From NCBI RefSeq assembly GCF_032854445.1, contig NC_088302.1, positions 41,298,191 to 41,358,190 on the forward strand: a DNA stretch of 60,000 bases, read 5' to 3'. This DNA is from Liolophura sinensis (Eukaryota; Mollusca; Polyplacophora; Chitonida; Chitonidae). Both the position numbers and the translations under genes were made by a program. This document shows positions 9,923 through 22,598 of the stretch, piece by piece (the first letter of the stretch is position 1; every line of letters begins with the position of its first letter). The notes under the pieces are model-generated. The model ran no database searches, had not been told where the DNA came from, and saw only the letters and a program-made list of their open reading frames with translations.

Positions 9923-10353
9923 GTAATATAACTATGTATTTCTACAGTTTTTGAGAAATTTTTGTCTTCTTCACCATGTAAATATCCCATCATCCGAAGA
10001 CCGACTTTATTTGTATGTAAGTGTCGCCTAATACACTATAAGACCAATATGGTGTGAATATCTGTACATCACATATGGGGAAAATCTCTCAGTAACTTGT
10101 CAAAGCTCGGTGGTTTACGATGGCCATTCCGCTTCCATCCGCCCATAAAATTGATGAGTGATGAGTATAGGTGAAAAATTCTTGAGTATGGGTTTGGCGT
10201 TAAGCATTAATCAAATAAATAAGTAGATAAAACAATAAGTATACCATACCAAGTATATATACTGATTAGCATATTATAATTTAGTTCATACTTTTCCCGT
10301 GTTAAAAGTGATTTTACTGGTCAAACTATGCAGTGTATGACAATATATACTAA

Positions 10354-12930
10354 CTACATATCCCCGAACACATTAAGAGTCTCCATCTCATTCTCCTCCT
10401 CTTGGGTCAGAATCTGAAAAGAAATGAGAACGAAAGTCAGCTCTTACTTTCTTCATTTATAAAGGAATAACACGACAACCATCCTGCAAGTTCTCAACAC
10501 CATTTGTGACATGACGTTTGTGGGTGGAGGAAACCAGAGAGCCCGGAGGAAACAAGAGAGTCCGGAGGAAACCAGAGAGCCCAGAGTGAGCCACCATCCA
10601 TCACCATGCAGATCCCTGGCCACCCTCTTGTTTTGAAACAGCTGCTGATTTGTAGAGAATTGGGTTTGAACCGCTCACTAGTATTTGATTCAGTTCTTCA
10701 ATTCTTTAGTGTTTAACGCCTTACTGATGAGTTTTTCAACAATTTTTCACATAAGCCTTTTGGCCGGTGTCTGACAAACTGGATGAAAGCCTCAATCAAA
10801 TCAACGAGGGCGCGATTCGAAGACGAGAATTCACTGCTCAAGGGTCTGACAGTCGGAGCGAGCCACAGCTCTTACCGTTTCAGGAAACATTTTAACACTT
10901 TTGTTTGGTATTTTACGCCTTCCTCAAAAATATTTCACTCATTCGACTTCGGCCAGCATTATAGTGGAAGGAAATCGGGCAGTGGCCAAGGGAAAGCCAC
11001 GATGACGCGGAGATTGGTGACAGACCCTCTCACGTCCGGCCGCAAAGGCAGGACATAAGAGGCACTGATATATGAAATGTCATAGGGCCTACACGGTATT
11101 ACAATGTCATACACGGTTTACAATGTTATACACGGTATTACAATGTCATACACGGTATTACAATGTCCTACACGATATTACAATGTCATATACGGTATTA
11201 CTCTTTTAGAATGAATAAAAGTATGAAAATTCGAAAAAGAACCGCTGTTTAAATAGCCCGCATGCCCAAAAATGCACGATTTACTTCATTTAAATCCACG
11301 TAAGAAGTTTGAGTATACTTGAGTTTATATGACGAAAACGTAATGGTATGGGTTTAATTCCTGTATGCTTAATATTTACCATTAATGTACGATTGAAAGC
11401 TAGAGTTCTGTTTTACTCACATCTCTTTTGCCTTTCCCTCCACAAAGTTTTTTACACCTTTTACGACAAAACGCAATAGGTTTCACTTTTCGACAGTTCT
11501 TGATGCATACTCGTATACACTTGCGTCTCATCGCCATGCTCTCGTTGATAACAAGTACGCTGATCAAGAGAACAAAGATAAGCGCCACAGCCTTCATCTG
11601 AAATCAGATAGGATTTCCGTATAAAAATGCACACGTAACTATAGCAGCATGCAGGCTGAGATTCCAGAGTTTAGTCGCTTTACGCGTTGTATCTTTGATA
11701 TGAACCCATGTTTCCTGTAGAGAAATGAAGGTCTGCATACAAATATACTCTAAATGTGTAAGGGTGAGTATTGCGGAATCAGCACTTGGGACAAAACAAA
11801 CCCTCTGTTACCAAATTGTGATATTAGGCCTATAACTATTTCGTCCTCTGTAAATTTGTGTACCACAATACAGTTTTTTCTCCAATCCTGATAGGGGCCT
11901 TCTTCCATACGCGTAGCCATAACAGGGTTCTTATTTTTCCAACTTTTTTAACTCGTTAATTTTCATCGCAATAGTATGCGCAATGGTAGGCAGCTGAAAT
12001 GTAGTTCACCTGAGCCAGTTATATATGTTTGTATGCTTGGCTTTTAACGTCGTGTAACGTTTCAGTCATATAACGATGAAGAGTCATTAGTTATGTGTAT
12101 ATATACTGTGTCTTCTTACGGCAGGATGAGTCCATGTTGCCGCCGCTAAAGTATCATACCGAAGACACCAACCAAGAGACCCCACCTTGTCACATTATAC
12201 TGACACCGGGCCAACCAGTCCTGTCTCCTTCTCTATTCTCTCAGTGCTGGGCGTCAAGCGAAGCAGCAACACGTAACAACAAAAAGCATCAATAAGCCTT
12301 TGGTGCGACCCGCCTCGGGTTTGATCCCAGCTCTCCTGACTTGGAGGTGAACGCTCTAACCATTATGGATTCTGAACCTGTGCTGAGGTCGTCAAATTTA
12401 AGTGTAAGGCGAAACGATAGTGCCTGTATTTATGTCAAACATCTGGGTAGTTGCAGGCGTCTTTATATAAAATGGTATATGCACAAAAATACAAGGTAAT
12501 GTATCTCTGTAGATGGTGTATAAGGTTATCCATGGATTACCACTGATAAAGTACAACATAAAACTTAGGAGCTTACTTAAGTATGCCCACATATATACTA
12601 GAACATTAATCTCAGGATCTTAGTAACGAATGTCTACTGATGTAGTATAGCATAAAGCCCAGCACCTTGCCTATTGATCTACACTAATATACTACAGCAC
12701 AAAGCTTATAGTCTTACCTACGGATCTACACTAATCTTCAACATAATATGCAGGAGTGAATGATTATGGTTTAACGCCACATCGGCAATATTTCAGCCAT
12801 ATTGAAACTGAGAATGTTAACTATGGATTTTCACTAATATACTACAGTATGGAGCTTCAGATCTTACCTTGTGTGTTGTGTTTTCTGTGACGGGTGGAAC
12901 TCGGCAGACTTCTAAGAAGACAAATGATGA
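10354..12930 (-). CDS. Six-cysteine cationic secreted peptide precursor, copy 2
   Basis: Same three-exon model. The UTR exon runs from about 12930 to 12868, exon A is 11597-11421 and exon B is 10413-10354. All splice sites and the 78-residue frame are intact. It differs from copy 1 at residue 21 (Met for Thr, next to the expected signal cleavage) and at residue 41 (Ile for Leu, in the loop between the two CX3CX3C halves). The acidic tail exon is unchanged. The promoter belongs to the CCAAT-bearing class. Confidence 0.82.
11075..11201. repeat. Intronic minisatellite, unit 2
   Basis: Same motif, about six copies. Confidence 0.8.
12034..12366 (-). repeat. tRNA-headed SINE, second family, unit 2
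   Basis: Orthologous to the unit 1 copy. It shares the shortened cgtcgtgtaacg tail with unit 1. Confidence 0.7.
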
Positions 12931-12953
12931 TGGTGCCAAATCAGTCAGGAGGT

Positions 12954-13058
12954 CTTTTATACCTTAATTTATTTCCGAAAAAGGCTGCGTGTTTTTTATT
13001 TATTTTAAAATTCATTGGCCTTTGTGCAAAGTGCTAACATAAGACTAATTTCGAGTTT
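12954..13058 (-). promoter_or_regulatory. Core promoter of peptide gene copy 2 (TATA plus CCAAT)
   Basis: TATAAAAG lies at 12961-12954. A CCAAT box (13018-13014, within GGCCAATGA) lies about 53 bp further upstream, a normal distance for such an element. The segment 12975-13057 is absent from copies 1 and 4. Confidence 0.6.
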
Positions 13059-13806
13059 GAATAAATTTATTGTCGTTGTTTTTTGTTACTCTTCTATGAC
13101 AGTGATCATGGTAAAACTGCCATTCTGCTGATGTGGCCAAGAGGTACGAACAGTGTTTATTGACTGAAGGTGACATAGAAGATGTCACGACATAGCCACG
13201 GCTAGTACGATGAATTTACGTCGAATGAAACAAAAAACTGGCGGAAATTAACAGCCAATGTAACATAGGGCCCCGTCGCCAGCGACCGCCGACAGTTCAT
13301 CAGAAAAAATGATAAAAATAAATTAATAACGTAATGAAAAAATATGCAATCGTCATCTCAAATACTTAAGGCCTGTCGGGCCTAGTAGTATATGAGCCCT
13401 GTTGATTGGTCATTAGCCTAGCTCAGAACCGACGGGCGAATCTATTCCGACGGATGGAACTCGAATTACGCGTGTGTGTTTGTTAATTGAAAAAGAACGG
13501 GTGTGACGTGAACACATTATGTTTATAGTCGAGCCAGCCTCGGGACAAGTCTCCCTTCTCAGAGACCGGCTGAGACGATCTATACAATCCTACGATCTGT
13601 TGATGTGGTAAGGCCAAAAACACTAACTTGGTGTATGTTTTTGCCAGTAGCAAGATATGAGCATTAGGAGAGTATTCACATGCTTGCATTATATTGTCAG
13701 GTGGTGGGATAAGATTTGAAACTATTGTATGCTGTTACAACTGCAGAAAAGCTGCTTTTGAAAGTGTTTGTGAACTTGGAAATAAGTATGATATTAATTT
13801 GCTATC

Positions 13807-15029
13807 AGGGGGCCACCTCTGGCTCTGTCAGGTAATGCTCTTTGTGAAGCCAGCAGGCCTCTGAGCAATGAGGTTGTGAGTTTGGTCCTTATCTCTAGGA
13901 AAGGTTGGTCAGGAACTTGCGTGTGTCTGGTTTTCCGGGCTCTTCTCGGTTTTCCTCAAAAAGCAATGCTGACATATAAGTGAAGTATTCTTGAACACGG
14001 CGTAAAACACAAAGCAAATACCTAATAATTATTAGTGATTTTGATGAAGGTCTTCAGCACTTAGAAGGTGCGCTGATTAATATCAACATGCAGGTTGCAT
14101 GTTGATATTAATGTACGGTTTCCCTTGGCCATAATCTTGGCAATATCATGAGAGTGAAATAACTAATCTATAGCCAAACTTCCAGGAAAGCTCTGAGAAA
14201 TTTAACATTGGAAATTTAGATTTCATACTATTTTGATACTATTTTGGTATTACTGAGGTGCAACAGCTAGTAGCAGCTGATCAAAACAACTACATACAGA
14301 CCATTCTTTTAACCATCAATAACATGTGGGACGCGCTAGTGTTTCATGGTCTGCACAGACAGAAAATCAAACCTCCTAATGGATCATATTTGATATTTAC
14401 CCTATTATAAATTTAAAAGCACACCACCATTTATTTAAGAAGCATAGCCTATAATTTTCCCCTTAAAAAGTTAAAACCAAATGCATATGACACATAAGCT
14501 GTGCAGTTCTCATATTCACTTGTTGGAAAGGGGCCTCACGTGTCTCAGTCGGGAAAGCGCTTTGTCGAAGCAATGAGATTGCGAGTTTGCCTCCCTGTCT
14601 GGGATTTCGGTCAGCAACCTTCCATTTGGCATGGGTTTTCCCGGCTTACCCACTACAATTACACTAACTGCCGACATATAAATAAAATATTCTTGAGTAC
14701 GGAGTAATTAAAACTCCAAGCAAAGTAATAAACAACCTCCTGGAAAACTTGGCTCGCTATAGGCTTGTTATAATTGCATTTATCTGCAATCTTAAAATAT
14801 TTAACTCAATGCTGCAAGGGGTCGCCTGCAGTGGCTCAATCAGTCAGTAAAGGCGCTTCGTTCAAGACGTAAAGCCTCTCAGCACTGAGAGGTCGCGAGT
14901 TCGCTTCCTTATCTGGGATGGTCGGCCAGAAACCTGCGTTGCGGAGTTCTATCCGGCTGTCCTCCCGCAATAATTCTGACAAGCCGTTATATAAGTGAAA
15001 AATCCTTGAGTACGGAGTAAAACACAAAG
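13807..15029 (+). repeat. SINEs 1-3 of unit 2
   Basis: Orthologous trio at 13807-14022, 14530-14730 and 14818-15029. The hairpin is at 14076-14112. Confidence 0.7.
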
Positions 15030-17411
15030 TCCTGATGAGGTCAAAGGTCAAGGTCACTGAGGGGTCACTAGATCATTACAAATGCAGAGGAGAGGGGGCT
15101 GCTCCGGTGTTTGTCATAAACAAACACATTTTCTAGTTATTTCAGTGGTACTTAAAATTATGCTCTGAATTTGACTTGTACATATAGTACATCTTTTGAC
15201 TTATTTATATACGACTTAACCACAAGTTTTTGTATCTGATAGCTGGGATGCGGGCGTATGACCTCAGCTAGGTTTTGCTTTTGTTTAGTTTTCCACCAAG
15301 TAAGAAGAGCAAGAGACCAGTACCACTTTTTAAGAAGCTTCAAGTAAGTCTGCATTCTATCCAACATGACCATACATGCCTAGATAGATTTTACTTATTT
15401 ATTTACCACGTATATGTGCAAACCTTCTTGGATCATCTTCCATTTAGCTATAGCCATGAAGTATGTTAAAGCACAAACGGGCGTGCATCTTCATTTATTC
15501 AGTTACATTATACTGCGATCCATAAAGTATTCAGTGCCTGTGTGATTTATATTACTGTAAATAATAATAAGAGGTGGAAGGTTGAGACCAAGCTCTCTTC
15601 TTTAAAGTCTTATTTACAACAGCATTTGTTGGTTAATCTTATCTATATATGTGTTAGAACTTGACATAAACCAGAGCATTATAGAACTGTATAATGAGGA
15701 AGACGTTGCTGTTGACCGAGAGAAAAAGACGACTGAAATTCCTATCATTTTGCAAAACGGCAACAGCCTTCTCATTGTGTGTCTTCTCACGTTGACGCCT
15801 CTACAGGTAGACGAGTGGAATAAAGCAGTTGTAAGACTGATGGCCGTTTGCTATATGCTTAATCTGAATCATCCAGCTGGGCAAGACACTGCCCTCCTCT
15901 TCCTGCAGTGAGTAGTATTAAAACACAATATTTATCACAAGGACAGAACACCTTCTTTTAACCAGGCACTAAAATCTTTTCACGAGTTCTGTGTTCGAAC
16001 CTGTTTCAACCCGATACTCTTTGCATTGCCATGCACATGCATGGTTGCCAAATGTATATCAATAAAGTTAAAGTTGAGATTAAAAACTTTCCAGTGTGTT
16101 TTTTGTTTTGAAGAAAACGGCTCATTTTCTCTCGTATATTTCAAGTTCTAAGAAAGTAAACAACTGGTGAAAGATGTAGAATAAGAAACGCATTCTTAAG
16201 ATTTTCAAGAAGTTTTTTCTTAATTTTCTTGTGTCACTCCCAAGAAAATTATTTCTGTTTTTAAGTTTGTTTTTTTTTTTATTGCAAGAAAAAATTTTGG
16301 CAGTGTTCCTGTAATTCCATGATTGTAATCCGAACTCTGGATTAAAAAGCATACAGTTGTATACTGCACACCTTTAAGATGTTGAAGATTTTCAACTGTG
16401 CATGCTACAGCCAGGGCGTCTTACTCATTGCCGAATTTATTGAATTTTAAATGATGTCGTTTTAAAATCTGTCCTTCACAACGTATATTATAAATAAGTA
16501 ATTCCCTGTATAGACTGGAACATTTACTTCAGGAACCTCCCTGGCACAGATGACCAGATATGACTATTATGCCCTTGATTACTGTGTTCGTGTGTTCGAA
16601 CACAGTTCTCGCAGCTTTGCTGTGGGTTGTATGTGTTACTTTGGGCTCATCTTTCCCCACATATTCCGACATATATGCGAAAAAATTCTTCCGTGTCATG
16701 TTTAACACCAATCACATAAACAGTACTGTAATGATTTACCGTGTAAACAAACGGTCAATATAACCTGTGTATACGTAGAGACAGATGACACGTAAGAACA
16801 ATTTCGATATGGTTTAGTTCAGGTTTAAATAAACCGTTTAATTCACTTGGCTACAAGAGATTGGTTTATGGAATTTCCATGGAGTCTTTCCATCCACGTG
16901 TTTAGAACTTGCAGTCATCCGGGTCCGCCTGGAAGAGATACAAGCACAGATTAAACATTAGGCTTGTGTGGTTAGTAATGTATTTGTATGCACTTTAAAC
17001 AGCGTAATCATCTTACAATTGCATTTCTTTTCGGACTTTCAGCCTTGGGCGGGTTTTTTAACATTATTATAAAGCCTAACCGGTGTATAAATATACATGT
17101 ATTATAGGGTTTTATGGTTCCAGACAGATTCCGGACTTTGTTAAACATATGCATAAAGTATTATTTGTCAGTACATCGATTGCCACCATATGGCTGGAAA
17201 ATTACCGATGTGGCTCTTAAACCATAATCATTCATTCGATATAACGAAATGATGCCTAGATTCAAATCGCATAAATGTACCATACAGCGATTAAAAGACT
17301 TAATCATGTAACTCATTCACATCATCTCCTACTGTTTGATGTTTTATCACTGCTTTATGCACAACTGTACATGTGTTGTTATAGCTATTTGCATGCTTTT
17401 TTTTCTTTCAG

Positions 17412-17503
17412 CTGTCTATGCAAGCTCTCATTGTTGTTTGGAGACCACTTGTCTACACGGATTTTACCAAAGGTTACTACGTTAGAGTTTTAAAATTGCC
17501 ACG
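17412..17503 (+). other. Exon-like segment a, unit 3 (longer form)
   Basis: 92 nt. After the acceptor it has ctgtctatg, giving an in-frame ATG and MQALIVVWRPLVYTDFTKG. Units 1, 2 and 4 lack 7 nt here, which changes the entry phase. This suggests decay of a once-coding exon or a different use of the acceptor. Confidence 0.35.
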
Positions 17504-17938
17504 GTAATATAACTATGTATTTCTACAGTTTTTGAGAAATTTTTGTCTTCTTCACCATGTAAATATCCCATCATCCGAAGACCGACTTTATTTGTATGTA
17601 AGTGTCGCCTAATACACTATAAGACCAATATGGTGTGAATATCTGTATATCACATATGGGGAAAATCTCTCAGTAACTTGTCAAAGCTCGGTGGTTTACG
17701 ATGGCCATTCCGCTTCCATCCGCCCATAAAATTGATGAGTGATGAGTATAGGTGAAAAATTCTTGAGTATGGGTTTGGCGTTAAGCATTAATCAAATAAA
17801 TAAGTAGATAAAACATAAGTAGTATACCATACCAAGTATATATACTGATTAGCATATTATAATTTAGTTCATTACTTTTCCCGTGTTAAAAGTGATTTTA
17901 CTGGTCAAACCATGCAGTGTAAATGACAATATATATAA

Positions 17939-20500
17939 CTACATATCCCCGAACACATAAGAATCTCCATCTCATTCTCCTCCTCTTGGGTCAGAATCTG
18001 AAAAGAAATGAGAACGAAAGTCAACTCTTACTTTCTTCATTTATAAAGAAATAACACGACAACCATCCTGCAAGTTCTCACACATTTGTGACATGACGTT
18101 TGTGGGTGGAGGAAACCAGAGAGCCCGGAGGAAACAAGAGAGTCCGGAGGAAACCAGAGAGAGCCACATCCATCACCATGCAGATCCCTGGCCACCCTCT
18201 TGTTTTTAAAACAGCTGCTGATTTGTAGAGAATTGGGTTTGAACCGCTCACTAGTATTTGATTCAGTTCTTCAATTCATTAGTGTTTAACGCCTTACTGA
18301 AGAGTTTTTCAACAATTTTTCACATAAGCCTTTTGGCCGGTGTCTGACAACTGGATTACAGCCCCAATCAAATCTACGAGGGAGGCAATTCGAAGACGAG
18401 AATTCACTGCTCAAGTGTCTGACAGTCGGAGCGAGCCACAGCTCTTACCGTTTCAGAAACATTTTTAATACTTTTGTTTGGTATTTTACGCCTTCCTCAA
18501 AAATATTTCACTCTTTCGACGTCGGCCAGCATTATAGTGGAAGGAAATCGGGCAGTGCCCAAGGGAAAGCCACGACGATGCGGAGATTGGTGACAGACCC
18601 TCTCACGTCCGGCCGCAAAGGCAGGACATAGAGGCACTGATATATGAAATGTCATACACGGTATTACAATGTCATACACGGTTTACAATGTCATACACGG
18701 TAATACAATGTCATACACGGTATTAACAATGTCATACACGATATTACAATGTCATATACGGTATTACTCTTTTAGAATGAATAAAAGTATGAAAATTAAA
18801 AAAAACCGCTGTTTAAATAGCCTGCATGCCCAAAAATGCACGATTTACTACATTTAAATCCACGTAAGAAGTTTGGGTATACTTGAGTTTATATGACGAA
18901 AACGTAATGGTATGGGTTTAATTCCTGCATGCTTAATATTTACCATTAATGTACGCTTAAAAGTTAGAGTTCTGTTTTACTCACATCTCTTTTGCCTTTC
19001 CCTCCACAAAGTTTTTTACACCTTTTACGACAAAACGCAAGAGGTTTCACTTTTCGACAGTTCTTGATGCATACTCGTATACACTTGCGTCTCATCGCCG
19101 TGCTCTCGTTGATAACAAGTACGCTGATCAAGAGGACAAAGATAAGCGCCACAGCCTTCATCTGAAATCAGATAGGATTTCCATATAAAAATGCACACGT
19201 AACTATAGCAGCATGCAGGCTGAGATTCCAGAGTTTAGCCGCTTTACGCGTTGTATCTTTGATATGAACCCATGTTTCCTGTAGAGAAATGAAGGTCTGC
19301 ATACAAATATACTCTAAATGTGTAAGGGTGAGTATTGCGGAATCAGCACTTGGGACAAAACAAACCCTCTGTTACCAAATTGTGATATTTGGCCTATAAC
19401 TATTTCGTCCTCTGTGAATTTGTGTACCACAATACAGTTTTTTCTCCAATCCTGATAGGGGCCTTCTCCCATACGCGTAGCCATAACAGGGTTCTTATTT
19501 TTCCAAGTTTTTTAACTCGTTAATTTTCATCGCAATGGTATGCGCAATGGTAGGCAGCTGAAAAGTAGTTCACCTGAGCCAGTTATATATGTTTGTATGC
19601 TTGGCTTTTAACGTCGTGCCTAACATTGTTTCAGTCATATAACGATGAAGAGTCATTAGTTATGTGTATATATACTGTGTCTTCTTACGGCAGGATGAGT
19701 CCATGTTGCCGCCACTAAAGTATCATACCGAAGACACCAACCAAGAGACCCCACCTTGTCACATTATACTGACACCGGGCCAACCAGTCCTGTCTCCTTC
19801 TCTATTCTCTCAGTGCTGAGCGTCAAGCGAAGCAGCAACACGTAACAACAAAAAGCATCAATAAGCCTTTGGTGCGACCCGCCTCGGGTTTGATCCCAGC
19901 TCTCCTGACTTGGAGGTGGACGCTCTAACCATTATGGATTCTGAACCTGTGCTGAGGTCGTCAAATTTAAGTGTAAGGCGAAACGATAGTGCCTGTATTT
20001 ATGCCAAACATCTGGGTAGTTGCAGGCGTCTTTATATAAAATAGTATATGCACTAAAATACAAGGTAATGTATCTCTGTAGATGGTGTATAAGGTTATCC
20101 ATGGATTACCACTGATAAAGTACAACATAAAACTTAGGAGCTTACTTAAGTATGCCCACATATATACTAGAACATTAATCTCAGGATCTTAGTAACGAAT
20201 GTCTACTGATGTAGTATAGCATAAAGCCCAGCACCTTGCCTATTGATCTACGCTAATATACTACAGCACAAAGCTTATAGTCTTACCTACGGATCTACAC
20301 TAATCTTCAACATAATATGCAGGAGTGAATGATTATGGTTTAACGCCACATCGGCAATATTTCAGCCATATTGAAACTGAGAATGTTAACTATGGATTTT
20401 CACTAATATACTACAGTATGGAGCTTCAGATCTTACCTTGTGTGTTGTGTTTTCTGTGACGGGTGAAACTCGGCTGACGTCCAAGAAGACAAATGATGAT
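17939..20500 (-). CDS. Six-cysteine cationic secreted peptide precursor, copy 3, frameshifted tail
   Basis: The UTR exon ends at 20437 and exon A is 19161-18985. Exon A encodes the same 59 residues as copy 1. Exon B starts at 17997, but one base is missing relative to the other copies (cacataag here, cacattaag in copies 1, 2 and 4). The frame therefore shifts after EMEIL, loses the usual VFGDM end and runs on past the usual stop for about 14 codons, adding three to four cysteines. Signal peptide, basic core and the KR site are untouched, so the mature peptide may still be made if the tail is only a spacer. The alternative is that this copy is on its way to becoming a pseudogene. Confidence 0.72.
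18647..18767. repeat. Intronic minisatellite, unit 3
   Basis: Same motif, without the catagggcc interruption seen in units 1, 2 and 4. Confidence 0.8.
19599..19938 (-). repeat. tRNA-headed SINE, second family, unit 3
   Basis: Orthologous copy with the longer cgtcgtgcctaacattg tail. Confidence 0.7.
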
Positions 20501-20522
20501 GGTGCCAAATCAGTCAGGAGGT

Positions 20523-20627
20523 CTTTTATACCTTAATTTATTTCCGAAAAAGGCTGCGTGTTTTTTATTTATTTTAAAATTCATTGGCCTTTGTGCAAAG
20601 TGCTAACATAAGACTAATTTCGAGTTT
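20523..20627 (-). promoter_or_regulatory. Core promoter of peptide gene copy 3 (TATA plus CCAAT)
   Basis: TATAAAAG at 20530-20523 and CCAAT at 20587-20583, the same arrangement as copy 2. Confidence 0.6.
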
Positions 20628-21375
20628 GAATAAATTTAATGTCGTTGTTTTTTGTTACTCTTCTATGACAGTGATCATGGTAAAACTGCCATTCTGCTGA
20701 TGTGGCCAAGAGGTACGAACAGTGTTTATTGAATGAAGGTGACATAGAAGATGTCACGACATCGCCACGGCTAGTACGATGAATTTACGTCGAATGAAAC
20801 AAAAAACTGGCGGAAATTAACAGCCAATGTAACATAGGGCCCCGTCGCCAGCGACCGCCGACAGTTCATCAGCAAAAATGATAAAAATAAATTAATAACG
20901 TAATGAAAAAATATGCAATCGTCATCTCAAATACTTAAGACCTGTCGGGCCTAGTAGTATATGAGCCCTGTTGCTTGGTCATTAGCCTAGCTCAGAACCG
21001 ACGGGCGAATCTATTCCGACGGATGGAACTCGAATTACGCGTGTGTGTTTGTTAATTGAAAAAGAACGGGTGTGACGTGAACACAGTATATTTATAGTCG
21101 AGCCAGCCTCGGGACAAGTCTCCCTTCTCAGAGACCGGCTGAGACGATCTATACAATCCTACGATCTGTTGATGTGGTAAGGCCAAAAACACTAACTTGG
21201 TGTATGTTTTTGCCAGTCGCAAGATATGAGCATTAGGAGAGTATTCACATGCTTGCATTATATTGTCAGGTGGTGGGATAAGATTTGAAACTATTGTATG
21301 CGGTTACAACTGCAGAAAAGCTGCTTTTGAAAGTGTTTGTGAACTTGGAAATAAGTATGATATTAATTTGCTATC

Positions 21376-22598
21376 AGGGGGCCACCTCTGGCTCTGTCAG
21401 ATAATGCTCTTTGTGAAGCCAGCAGGCCTCTGAGCAATGAGGTTGTGAGTTTGGTCCTTATCTCTAGGAAAGGTTGGTCAGGAACTTGCGTGTGTCTGGT
21501 TTTCCGGGCTCTTCTCGGTTTTCCTCAAAAAGCAATGCTGACATATAAGTGAAGTATTCTTGAACACGGCGTAAAACACAAAGCAAATACCTAATAATTA
21601 TTAGTGATTTTGATGAAGGTCTTCAGCACTTAGAAGGTGCGCTGATTAATATCAACATGCAGGTTGCATGTTGATATTAATGTACGGTTTCCCTTGGCCA
21701 TAATCTTGGCAATATCGTGAGAGTGAAATAACTAATCTATAGCCAAACTTCCAGGAAAGCTCTGAGAAATTTAACATTGGAAATTTAGATTTCATACTAT
21801 TTTGATACTATTTTGGTATTACTGAGGTGCAACAGCTAGTAGCAGCTGATCAAAACAACTACATACAGACCATTCTTTTAACCATCAATAACATGTGGGA
21901 CGCGCTAGTGTTTTATGGTCTGTACAGACAGAAAATCAAACCTCCTAAAGGATCATATTTGATATTTACCCTATTTTAAATTTAAAAGCACACCACCATT
22001 TATTTAAGAAGCATAGCCTATAATTTTCCCCTTAAAAAGTTAAAACCAAATGCATATGACACATAAGCTGTGCAGTTCTCATATTCACTTGTTGGAAAGG
22101 GGCCTCACGTGTCTCAGTCGGGAAAGCGCTTTGTCGAAGCAATGAGATTGCGAGTTTGCCTCCCTGTCTGGGATGTCGGTCAGCAACCTTCCATTTGGCA
22201 TGGGTTTTCCCGGCTTACCCACTACAATTACACTAACTGCCGACATATAAATAAAATATTCTTGAGTACGGAGTAATTAAAACACCAAGCAAAGTAATAA
22301 ACAACCTCCTGGAAAACTTGGCTCGCTATAGGCTTGTTATAATTGCATTTATCTGCAATCTTAAAATATTTAACTCAGTGCTGCAAGGGGTCGCCTGCAG
22401 TGGCTCAATCAGTCAGTAAAGGCGCTTCGTTCAAGACGTAAAGCCTCTCAGCACTGAGAGGTCGCGAGTTCGCTTCCTTATCTGGGATGGTCGGCCAGAA
22501 ACCTGCGTTGCGGAGTTCTATCCGGCTGTCCTCCCGCAATAATTCTGACAAGCCGTTATATAAGTGAAAAATCCTTGAGTACGGAGTAAAACACAAAG
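21376..22598 (+). repeat. SINEs 1-3 of unit 3
   Basis: Orthologous trio at 21376-21591, 22099-22299 and 22387-22598. The hairpin is at 21645-21681. Confidence 0.7.

Larger units (their letters stand above)
8733..16307. repeat. Tandem unit 2 (7.6 kb)
   Basis: Nearly identical by eye to unit 1 over its whole length. It lacks the private SINE and the two blocks shared by units 1 and 4. It has the longer peptide-gene promoter segment (12975-13057) shared with unit 3. Confidence 0.9.
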
